Below, in pieces: positions 1 to 6,109 of a stretch of 9,678 bases of DNA. The notes below the pieces were generated by a model that saw only the letters and a program-made list of their open reading frames with translations, did no database searches and was not told the DNA's origin. Made by a program: the position numbers and the translations under genes. Source of the stretch: Actinomycetota bacterium (GTDB lineage Bacteria > Actinomycetota > Acidimicrobiia > Acidimicrobiales > Ilumatobacteraceae); contig RFTA01000014.1 in the NCBI GenBank assembly GCA_009923685.1, positions 1 through 9,678 on the forward strand, given 5' to 3'. Numbering within the stretch: the stretch's first letter is position 1; each line of letters starts with the position of its first letter.

Positions 1-272
1 ATCTTTTGTCGCGAGCCTCGAACAAAAAAAAGCGCGACCATCCCAAAAAATGATCGACCAAAAGGCACAAAAGCAGTTGGTGCGTCGCGAATAATTATGT
101 CGATCAAAAGAAATGACGAGCCCCAGGTGATGGCCATGCCAAGTGCCAACATCCATTCAAACCAACCGAATTGAATGTTGCTGTCAGCGTGCGCCTCGGC
201 GTTAGCCTCGCTGCGTTTTGCAGTCTGGTCGGCGAATTCCGTTTTAAGGTTTGCAGAATGTGAGTTTTTCAT
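1..272 (-). CDS. EamA/DMT-type permease, N-terminal part (runs off window)
   Basis: Reading the minus strand from an ATG at 272-270 gives 90 codons without a stop to the window edge, so the C-terminal part is missing. TAA and TAG codons lie in frame just upstream of the ATG, which limits the start. The first ~38 residues are hydrophilic and alanine/glutamate-rich. Then come membrane segment 1 (about residues 40-61, with AITWGSSFLLID) and membrane segment 2 (about 68-84, with VPFGRSFFGMVALFF). A Trp-Gly-Ser-Ser-Phe in the first helix and an Arg at the start of the second are typical of drug/metabolite transporter (EamA) family permeases, inner-membrane proteins that usually have ten helices and move small metabolites. 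The substrate cannot be inferred. The long polar leader is unusual for the family, and a start nearer residue 41 (ATG TTG) is possible. It diverges from acs with about 59 bases between the starts. Confidence 0.72.
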   Translation of the reverse strand, partial: MKNSHSANLKTEFADQTAKRSEANAEAHADSNIQFGWFEWMLALGMAITWGSSFLLIDIIIRDAPTAFVPFGRSFFGMVALFFVRGSRQK

Positions 273-331
273 TGCGATTTACTATTCTCGCCGATGGGCA
301 TTCAAACATACGGTTCTGAATCGAGGGGCAG

Positions 332-2284
332 ATGGTTAACGAGGTTCATGCGATTGACGCGTTGTCATACGAACAGAGAAAGTTTCCACCGTCTGCCGAG
401 TTCAAGGCAAATGCGATTGTCGCAGACCAAAGTTTGTATCTCGAGGGCGAACGCAATTTCGAGGCCTATTGGGCGCGTCATGCACGCGAGTTACTTTCTT
501 GGGCTCAACCTTTCACAAGAACCCTCGAGTGGGATTTGCCGTATGCCGAGTGGTTCAGTGACGGCACTCTGAATGTGGCATACAACTGCCTTGACCGTCA
601 TGTTCTTGCTGGTCGCGGTGACAAAGTTGCGTTTTATTGGGAGGGCGAGCCGGGCGACTCGCGCACGATCACTTATTCGCAACTTTTAGATGAAGTTCAA
701 CGGTTCGCAAATGTTTTGAAAAATCTTGGCATTAAAAAAGGTGATCGAGTAAATATTTATCTGCCGATGATCCCTGAGGCGGCGGTGTCGATGCTGGCGT
801 GTGCACGAATTGGTGCGGCGCACAGCGTGGTGTTTGGTGGCTTCTCGTCACAGTCACTTTCAGATCGCATCAATGACGCCGAAGCAAAACTATTAATCAC
901 AGCAGATGGCGGTTGGCGTCGCGGCGAAGTTTTTGCGCTGAAATCACAAGCTGATGAGGCATTGAAGTCGACCAAGACGGTTGAACATGTGGTGGTTGTG
1001 AAACGTGGCAACAACGAAATTTCGATGACGCCCGGTCGCGATGTTTGGTACCACGAGGCAATGGCAAAAGCCGATGCGACTTGTGAAGCCGAACCGATGG
1101 AGGCGGAGCACTTGCTCTTTTTGCTTTACACCTCAGGCACGACCGGCAAACCAAAAGGCATCATGCACACAACCGCCGGGTACCTGACGCATGTGACGAC
1201 AACTTTCAAATATGCGTTCGATCATAAACCTGAGACCGATATTTTTTGGTGCACCGCCGATGTCGGCTGGGTGACAGGGCACAGTTATATCGTCTATGGA
1301 CCATTGGCTAATGGTGCGACACAAATTATGTACGAGGGTGTTCCGAATTTTCCGGCAAACGATCGAATATGGCAGATCATCGAAAAATATAAGGCGACAA
1401 TTTTTTATACCGCGCCAACGGCAATTCGCACGTATATGAAGTGGGGTGCTCAAGAACCGATGAAACATGATTTAACTTCGTTGCGGTTGATCGGCACAGT
1501 TGGTGAGCCGATTAATCCAGAAGCATGGATCTGGTATAACGAAAACATTGGTGGCTCGCGCTGTCCGATCATCGATACTTGGTGGCAAACAGAAACTGGC
1601 GGAATGATGATCACTCCGTTGCCGGGGGTCACGGTCACAAAACCTGGTTCAGCGACATTTCCATTGCCTGGCATCGGTGCCGAACTCGTTGATGAACAAG
1701 GCGCTCGAGTTGAATCAGGTGGCGGATATTTGACGCTCACAACTCCATGGCCCGGAATGTTGCGTGGCATTTGGGGCGATCAGAAGCGATATCGCGAAAC
1801 ATATTGGAGCAGATTTCCTGGTCGATACTTCGCCGGCGACGGCGCAAAACTCGACAGCGACGGTTATTTGTGGTTGCTGGGTCGGGTCGATGATGTGATG
1901 AATGTTTCTGGTCACCGCATTTCAACAACAGAAGTCGAGTCGGCGCTCGTCTCACATCCAAGTGTTGCCGAGGCTGCAGTTGTCGGCGCAAATGATGCGA
2001 TGACCGGGCAGGCGATTATTGCCTACGTAACACTTCGCGGCGGTCTCGAAGTAGACGAAAAAGTATTGCGAGAACATGTGGCCAAAGAGATTGGTCCGAT
2101 TGCCAAGCCAAAAATGATTTTCTTTACACCCGACTTACCAAAAACTCGAAGTGGCAAGATCATGCGCAGGTTGTTGCGCGATGTCGCCGAAGGTCGCAAC
2201 ATTGGTGACACGACGACTCTTGCCGATGCATCGGTGGTCAGTGAGTTGCAACGTCGTGCCGCGGAGACACCAACCGAAGACTAA
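332..2284 (+). CDS. acs: Acetyl-CoA synthetase (AMP-forming)
   Basis: A complete 650-residue protein, the usual length for Acs. It converts acetate, ATP and CoA to acetyl-CoA, AMP and diphosphate in the cytoplasm through an acetyl-adenylate. Visible landmarks are an N-terminal ACAS-type region (FPPSAEF near residue 19), the P-loop-like YTSGTTGKPKG at 266-276, the core motif DTWWQTETGG at 415-424, the GRVDDVMNVSGHR hinge region, and the C-terminal PKTRSGKIMRR with Lys609. Lys609 is the position whose reversible acetylation controls Acs in other bacteria, so regulation by a lysine acetyltransferase/deacetylase pair is plausible but not shown here. The Trp in WWQTE is the residue that restricts the pocket to acetate in characterised enzymes, which supports acetate over longer acyl substrates. 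The ATG at 332 has a purine-rich GAGGGG at 323-328, somewhat close. The gene diverges from the permease and ends 14 bases before the converging yajQ stop. Confidence 0.97.
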   Translation: MVNEVHAIDALSYEQRKFPPSAEFKANAIVADQSLYLEGERNFEAYWARHARELLSWAQPFTRTLEWDLPYAEWFSDGTLNVAYNCLDRHVLAGRGDKVAFYWEGEPGDSRTITYSQLLDEVQRFANVLKNLGIKKGDRVNIYLPMIPEAAVSMLACARIGAAHSVVFGGFSSQSLSDRINDAEAKLLITADGGWRRGEVFALKSQADEALKSTKTVEHVVVVKRGNNEISMTPGRDVWYHEAMAKADATCEAEPMEAEHLLFLLYTSGTTGKPKGIMHTTAGYLTHVTTTFKYAFDHKPETDIFWCTADVGWVTGHSYIVYGPLANGATQIMYEGVPNFPANDRIWQIIEKYKATIFYTAPTAIRTYMKWGAQEPMKHDLTSLRLIGTVGEPINPEAWIWYNENIGGSRCPIIDTWWQTETGGMMITPLPGVTVTKPGSATFPLPGIGAELVDEQGARVESGGGYLTLTTPWPGMLRGIWGDQKRYRETYWSRFPGRYFAGDGAKLDSDGYLWLLGRVDDVMNVSGHRISTTEVESALVSHPSVAEAAVVGANDAMTGQAIIAYVTLRGGLEVDEKVLREHVAKEIGPIAKPKMIFFTPDLPKTRSGKIMRRLLRDVAEGRNIGDTTTLADASVVSELQRRAAETPTED

Positions 2285-2298
2285 AAATTCGGGCAGTT

Positions 2299-2787
2299 CT
2301 AATCGCGAAAGTTGATGAACTGCAAAGGCAGGTCTAGGTTCGCTGCACGCAGCATGGCGATTGTTTGTTGCAGGTCGTCGCGTTTCTTGCCACTGACCCT
2401 TAGTTGATCGCCTTGTGTTTGACCGGCGACCCCTTTTGGTCCTTTTTCTTTGATCAGTTTGTTGATCTCACGGGCCTTGTCGGCTGGTACGCCGACTTTG
2501 ATCGTCACAATCTGGCGCACGCTTTCGCCGGTTGCTTGTTCGATTTTTCCCCAGTCCAAACTTTTCAGAGAAATATTGCGCTTGACGAAGCGCTCTTCGA
2601 GCAAAACCTTGAGAGCGCGAAGTCGGTCTTCGCTTGAAGTTCGCAGGGTCAAGACGAGATCTTTTTGTTCGATTTCTGAATTCGTGTCTTTGAAGTCGTA
2701 TCGATTTGCAAGTTCGCGCTGGGCTTGGTCGATTGCATTGCGCAATTCTTGGCGGTCAACTTCGGATACAACATCGAAACTTGGCAT
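2299..2787 (-). CDS. yajQ: YajQ family nucleotide-binding protein
   Basis: A 162-residue protein of normal family length. It opens with MPSFDVVSEVD and ends with LPLQFINFRD, both hallmarks of the YajQ (DUF520) family. The interior KGVAGQTQGDQLRVSGKKRDDLQ region (about residues 115-140) is also characteristic. The fold is a pair of ferredoxin-like domains. Homologues bind nucleotides, and the Xanthomonas and Pseudomonas members bind cyclic di-GMP, so a cytoplasmic signalling or nucleic-acid-associated role is likely but unproven in this lineage. The start is set by the conserved N-terminus; no clear Shine-Dalgarno sequence lies before it. It converges with acs and diverges from tRNA-Tyr, with 48 bases between its start and the tRNA. 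Confidence 0.95.
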   Translation of the reverse strand: MPSFDVVSEVDRQELRNAIDQAQRELANRYDFKDTNSEIEQKDLVLTLRTSSEDRLRALKVLLEERFVKRNISLKSLDWGKIEQATGESVRQIVTIKVGVPADKAREINKLIKEKGPKGVAGQTQGDQLRVSGKKRDDLQQTIAMLRAANLDLPLQFINFRD

Positions 2788-2835
2788 GGGGAAACGATAC
2801 CCAAAAGAGATAGCGTGTCGGCGTCAGATGATGTG

Positions 2836-2918
2836 GGGTCGGTACCCAAGCGGCCAAAGGGAGCAGACTGTAAATCTGCCGGCTTATGTCTACGAAGGTT
2901 CGAATCCTTCCCGGCCCA
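2836..2918 (+). tRNA. tRNA-Tyr (anticodon GTA)
   Basis: A complete class II tRNA cloverleaf of 83 bases. The acceptor strand GGGTCGG (2836-2842) pairs with CCGGCCC (2911-2917), with A2918 as discriminator. The D-stem is CCC/GGG (2845-2847 with 2859-2861). The anticodon stem GCAGA/TCTGC encloses the loop CTGTAAA with GTA at 2870-2872. The long variable arm has a GGC/GTC stem at 2881-2890. The T-arm is GAAGG TTCGAAT CCTTC (2894-2910). The 3' CCA is not encoded and must be added enzymatically. No convincing terminator follows, and the next coding sequence starts 42 bases later, so read-through from this gene into the carbohydrate genes is possible. Confidence 0.98.
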
Positions 2919-2960
2919 CAATCACTTCGGTCTCGGCGAGATAAGGCGTAAGATTTTTAA

Positions 2961-3410
2961 ATGATCATTTCAACCAACGAGTTGAAAAATTATGTTGGTC
3001 GGGTGACGATGGTGGACGGAAGTTTTGATCCGTTACACGACGGTCATATCGCATATTTTTCTGAGGCCAAAAAGCTCGGCAACCCCGTGCTTTGCAATAT
3101 CGCCTCTGACGAATGGACGAAGTCGAAACACGCTGTTTTGCTCGGTGCCGCGCAACGGGCGGTTGTGATTGATGCGATCAAGTTTGTTGATTTCGTGCAT
3201 GTTTCGACAGGTTCAACTGCGTCAGTTCTCGCCGAATTACGACCAAAGATCTACGCCAAAGGAAGCGACTGGAAGACACGTGGCGGTGTGCCGACACAAG
3301 AGCTCGAAATTTGCCAGGAGCACGAAATCAGTGTCGTCTATTTAGAGACAGTCCTCAACTCGTCGACCGAAATCTTGAAGAAGTTTTCGAGCGCATCGGA
3401 CAAAAACTAG
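2961..3410 (+). CDS. HldE/RfaE2-like nucleotidyltransferase (stand-alone)
   Basis: A 149-residue cytoplasmic protein of the cytidylyltransferase-like superfamily. The nucleotide-binding signature GSFDPLHDGH is at residues 20-29, an LLGAAQRAVVIDAI helix at 60-73 matches the 'aeeRa' helix of the family, KGSDW at 100-104 corresponds to the KGGDY motif of RfaE2/HldE, and SSTEI at 134-138 corresponds to the family's C-terminal S-T-T-x-I motif. In HldE this domain transfers AMP from ATP to heptose 1-phosphate, giving an ADP-heptose. The present protein lacks the fused sugar-kinase domain, as in separate HldC-type or GDP-heptose systems. Whether the nucleotide is ATP, CTP or GTP cannot be read from the sequence. 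A GmhA-like isomerase at the other end of the cluster supports a heptose substrate. The ATG at 2961 has only a distant AAGG (2943-2946). The stop is 2 bases before the next gene's ATG, suggesting translational coupling. Confidence 0.85.
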   Translation: MIISTNELKNYVGRVTMVDGSFDPLHDGHIAYFSEAKKLGNPVLCNIASDEWTKSKHAVLLGAAQRAVVIDAIKFVDFVHVSTGSTASVLAELRPKIYAKGSDWKTRGGVPTQELEICQEHEISVVYLETVLNSSTEILKKFSSASDKN

Positions 3411-3412
3411 CC

Positions 3413-4327
3413 ATGGCTACCTATGCGTGTATCGCTTCGTTTCATACCAACCCATACACATGCGGTGTCGCCAGATTTAATGGTGCTTTAGCGACCGAGC
3501 TCGGCAGCAAAGTTTTGTCACTCGTCTCAGCCGCGGCACTTGACTCTGGCACTATTTTGCTCTCGATAAAACTTGAAGAAATAGATGACGCAGGCAAATT
3601 GCAAATAGAGACGATCGTGAACAACTCAAGTATTGTCTTCGATCTTTTTTTGCACGCAACCGATGACTCAAAACTTGAATCACATCTGTTGAAGGCAGCA
3701 CGCAAAGTTTTTGCCGCGAGTGCCGAAATTGGAGCGAAAATCCAAGTTCGCAGGCCCGACGCGGTGAGCCTTTTTGCGCCCGGCGCGCCAGTAACCGCAG
3801 TTTTGAATCGTTCTGAGATCAATTTGTTGACGTTTGGTATGGCGCACAAGATCAGCGCAGACGGATTCCGGCGACTAGCCAAGATTCTCGGCGCATCTAA
3901 GCAGTCTTTTCAACTCGAGGTTTCGTCGGCATTGCATGAAGGTACAAGCTTCGACGAGAATTTTTTTCTCGTCGGTGCAGAAATATCGCATGCCTTTGGT
4001 GGCAATGTGGTGTTTCTTGGGTTTCTCGCCGACCAAGAGGTGTCGAGACGTCTGCAAGAGAGCACTGCGCTTGTCGCGTTCTTTCCGAAGGGTGTGCGTG
4101 AGAACAATACGACGGTCATGAGTGCGATGGCACATGGATGCGCGGTCATCAGCAATCTTGATGCAGCTAGCCCCAGTTGGATGAAACATGGTCAAACAAT
4201 TTTTGATGTCAATCAACTCGAAGTCTTTCCCGATGAGAGCACGATCAAGAAGGTCGGGGCCAATGCACAGAAGGCGGTTGCAGATTTCGGTTTTGACCAA
4301 CTCGCAAAATTGATTCAAAAAATTTGA
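3413..4327 (+). CDS. Compact GT-B-like glycosyltransferase
   Basis: A 304-residue protein with the look of a short GT-B (GT4-like) glycosyltransferase. Near the N-terminus is SFHTNPYTCGVARFN (residues 9-23), resembling the acceptor-side glycine loop of GT4 enzymes. FGMAHKI at 141-147 resembles the start of the C-terminal donor domain, and VVFLGFLADQEVSRRLQ at 199-215 matches the usual 'v.flG.l...e....l...' strand-helix unit. The donor-site region RENNTTVMSAMAHGCAVISN (229-248) keeps one acidic residue, Glu230, but has Ala238 where GT4 enzymes often have the second Glu of E-x7-E. I chose the ATG at 3413, just after the preceding stop, because the conserved start follows it. An upstream start at 3311 would overlap the previous gene by about 100 bases. 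Donor and acceptor are unknown; the neighbours suggest a heptose-containing glycan. Cytoplasmic face of the membrane is expected. Confidence 0.72.
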   Translation: MATYACIASFHTNPYTCGVARFNGALATELGSKVLSLVSAAALDSGTILLSIKLEEIDDAGKLQIETIVNNSSIVFDLFLHATDDSKLESHLLKAARKVFAASAEIGAKIQVRRPDAVSLFAPGAPVTAVLNRSEINLLTFGMAHKISADGFRRLAKILGASKQSFQLEVSSALHEGTSFDENFFLVGAEISHAFGGNVVFLGFLADQEVSRRLQESTALVAFFPKGVRENNTTVMSAMAHGCAVISNLDAASPSWMKHGQTIFDVNQLEVFPDESTIKKVGANAQKAVADFGFDQLAKLIQKI

Positions 4328-4337
4328 GTCATTGGTC

Positions 4338-5531
4338 ATGAAACTCGTGCGCACCATCGCGCAGAACGGGCTGCGACTGTTGGTTCTTCCCGTCGTCGTG
4401 GTTTTTTATTTGCTTAGAAAATTCGTCACGGTCGAGTTCGTGCTGCCAAATGTCACTTTGTTCGGTCATTTGGCGCTCGAACCAGAAAAAATACTCAGCA
4501 AAATTGAATCAGAACGAAGATCCGCGAGCAACCCATCAAGACGGCTACTCATCTGGTCGCTTGGCAAACCTCGAAATCAAGTCAATAAAGCGTTGGTCAA
4601 AATTTGGCGTAGTGAGTTACGTGTATTGCCCGCAACCATCGTTGATGCGATGCATCGGACGAGCAGGTGGCTGCCAAATTTTGAAATGAAAATAATGCAG
4701 TTCGATAAGTTGCATGAAAACGACCATGTTCTCGATGCTTGCCAGCCACATTTGAAATTCAACAAGTCTGAAGTGCAAATCGGAGAACATTATTTGGCTC
4801 GCGTCGGTATCAAGCCAGGTGAACCATATATATGTCTCATTGTTCGTGAGGCCGCATGGGCGCCACCGACCACCGGCCCTTTGTCAAGCGGTGCGTTGCG
4901 AAGTCGAGAGTTTCAAGAATTTCTTCCGGCCGCGCGCGCATTGACCGAGTTGGGTGTGTCAGTCATAAAACTTGGCGCCGCCGGAACTTCTCGAGTTGAC
5001 GGCACAGAAGTTATCGACTACGCCAACAGCAGTGACAAGTCAGAATTCTTGGATGTTTTTTTGCCAGCCCACGCCACGTGCGTAATTTCGACGATGTCGG
5101 GGCCAGACGCAGTTGCACTCGCGGGTCGTGTTCCGGTTCTTTACATCGACATCGCTCAATATTCACTTTGTTTTGCGGGCACAGGTTTGGTCACTTGGGT
5201 GCCGGCTCGTTTGTACAGTCAGAAGTTGGGCCGCGTGATGTCGTTGGCAGAGGTGTTTGAATCTGGCGCCGGCAGATTTCTTGGTGCTTCAGCTTTTGAA
5301 CAAGCCGGCATATCGATTGAACAGAGCACGCCAGAGCAAATTCGTGACTACAGTCTCGATTTCTATAAACGTCTCAATGCACCGAATTCAAATAACGAAC
5401 GCATGCAGATTCTTTACCGAGCGAAGTTTCACTCACTTCTTTCAAAAAACTCGGTCGCAAAACTTGCACCGTTTAACTCGAGTCTTTCGGGTTTGTTTTT
5501 AGACAAACACGGCGAAGATTTCTTGGCTTAA
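4338..5531 (+). CDS. TIGR04372-type putative glycosyltransferase
   Basis: A 397-residue protein with an N-terminal hydrophobic segment (about residues 13-27, LRLLVLPVVVVFYLL) that probably anchors it to the inner face of the membrane. It carries the pattern I recall for the TIGR04372 family: FGHLALEPE (42-50), PYICLIVRE (163-171), VIKLG (around 209-213), IDYANSSDKSEFLDVFL (226-242) and STMSGP (251-256), followed by a PVLYIDIA strand. The family is annotated as putative glycosyltransferases in surface-carbohydrate loci; no reaction is established that I know of. The gene starts 10 bases after the preceding stop. An in-frame TTG at 4332 is two codons upstream of the chosen ATG at 4338; neither has a strong ribosome-binding site. 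Its TAA overlaps the stop codon of the opposing acetyltransferase gene. Confidence 0.78.
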   Translation: MKLVRTIAQNGLRLLVLPVVVVFYLLRKFVTVEFVLPNVTLFGHLALEPEKILSKIESERRSASNPSRRLLIWSLGKPRNQVNKALVKIWRSELRVLPATIVDAMHRTSRWLPNFEMKIMQFDKLHENDHVLDACQPHLKFNKSEVQIGEHYLARVGIKPGEPYICLIVREAAWAPPTTGPLSSGALRSREFQEFLPAARALTELGVSVIKLGAAGTSRVDGTEVIDYANSSDKSEFLDVFLPAHATCVISTMSGPDAVALAGRVPVLYIDIAQYSLCFAGTGLVTWVPARLYSQKLGRVMSLAEVFESGAGRFLGASAFEQAGISIEQSTPEQIRDYSLDFYKRLNAPNSNNERMQILYRAKFHSLLSKNSVAKLAPFNSSLSGLFLDKHGEDFLA

Positions 5532-6031
5532 GCCGATAGAAGTCTTTGCATCACGGCGATGTCTAGCCACTTGCCGAATTTGCGAGCGACTTGTTTTTCG
5601 ATGCCGACCAGTTCAAAACCACATGACTCGTGCAACCCTCGCGACGCCATACTTTGGGCTTCTATTCGGGCAATGATCGAATGGAAGCCTGAAATTGTTG
5701 CAGTCTCAATCAAATGGTTCAACAATTGTTTGCCGATGCCTCTACGGGCGACATCGCGACGAACATAGACAGAATTTTCGACCGTAGATCGATAACCGCT
5801 GCGATCTTTATATTCACTGAGTGCCCCAAAACCCAATACCATTCCGCTTTCATCCGCGGCGACAATTGCACAGAACGCTCCGCTTCGAGCAGCGATCCAT
5901 TCGCGTTGCACTTCGATCGTGCGCGACACAAGATCCATTGTCGAAGTTTCATTTTCGACTTCATGGTTGTAGATCAAACGAATAGCCTCAGCGTCATCGC
6001 TGGTTGCGACACGAATCAACAAGTTTGACAT
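5528..6031 (-). CDS. GNAT acetyltransferase, phosphinothricin acetyltransferase-like
   Basis: A 167-residue acetyl-CoA-dependent N-acetyltransferase of the PAT/MnaT (YncA) type. It has IYNHEVENETSTMD (about residues 20-33), RSTVENSVYV (81-90), the acetyl-CoA pyrophosphate loop RRGIGKQLL (96-104), GFHSIIARIEAQSMASRGLHESCGF (115-139) and KFGKWLD (151-157), all in the family order. Relatives acetylate small amines such as phosphinothricin or methionine sulfoximine; the natural substrate here is unknown. The ATG at 6031 is preferred because AGGG lies about 8 bases upstream; an in-frame TTG at 6037 would leave only 2 bases after that AGGG. The gene points against the flanking plus-strand genes, so it is probably not part of the carbohydrate transcript. 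Its TAA (5530-5528) shares three bases with the stop codon of the gene at 4338-5531. Confidence 0.92.
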   Translation of the reverse strand: MSNLLIRVATSDDAEAIRLIYNHEVENETSTMDLVSRTIEVQREWIAARSGAFCAIVAADESGMVLGFGALSEYKDRSGYRSTVENSVYVRRDVARRGIGKQLLNHLIETATISGFHSIIARIEAQSMASRGLHESCGFELVGIEKQVARKFGKWLDIAVMQRLLSA

Positions 6032-6048
6032 CCACAAAACCCTATCTT

Positions 6049-6076
6049 TTGGGGGATACTCAGTTCCCGCTATATT
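6049..6076 (+). promoter_or_regulatory. Weak candidate promoter before the tRNA-Thr remnant and ABC gene
   Basis: TATATT at 6071-6076 is a fair -10 element, with TTGGGG at 6049-6054 as a poor -35 candidate 16 bases upstream. Initiation would fall near 6083, about 33 bases before the tRNA-Thr remnant and about 27 before the proposed TTG start of the ABC gene. If real, this would be the original tRNA promoter now driving the transporter operon. The match is weak and unsupported by any other evidence. Confidence 0.28.
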
Positions 6077-6109
6077 GAAAGCGAAATCTGTGAGGGTGAA
6101 TCCGAGCAG

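Noticed and set aside
2450..2944. 164-codon plus-strand open frame across yajQ and tRNA-Tyr
   Set aside because: It lies antisense to a well-conserved yajQ and runs through a complete tRNA; its translation has no recognisable family features.
2929..2960. Possible terminator after tRNA-Tyr (TCTCGGCGAGA)
   Set aside because: The stem is only 4-5 pairs with a tiny loop, and the T-run is about 10 bases away rather than adjacent.
3311..3412. Extended start for the GT-B-like gene at 3311
   Set aside because: It would overlap the nucleotidyltransferase coding sequence by about 100 bases, and the extra residues look like frame-shifted sequence; the ATG at 3413 directly after the preceding stop is better.
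3875..4357. 160-codon minus-strand open frame opposite the GT-B-like gene
   Set aside because: The plus-strand protein has family-like motifs across the same bases; the minus translation is low-complexity and Cys/Arg/Thr-rich with no recognisable domain.
6025..6030. Perfect TTGACA as a -35 element for the tRNA-Thr/ABC region
   Set aside because: No -10-like hexamer lies 16-18 bases downstream, and the bases are part of the GNAT start region, so the match is probably chance.
5528..6031. GNAT protein as the regulator that acetylates Acs Lys609
   Set aside because: Its motifs are those of small-molecule phosphinothricin/methionine sulfoximine acetyltransferases, and it is 3 kb from acs in another gene context; nothing supports a protein-lysine substrate.
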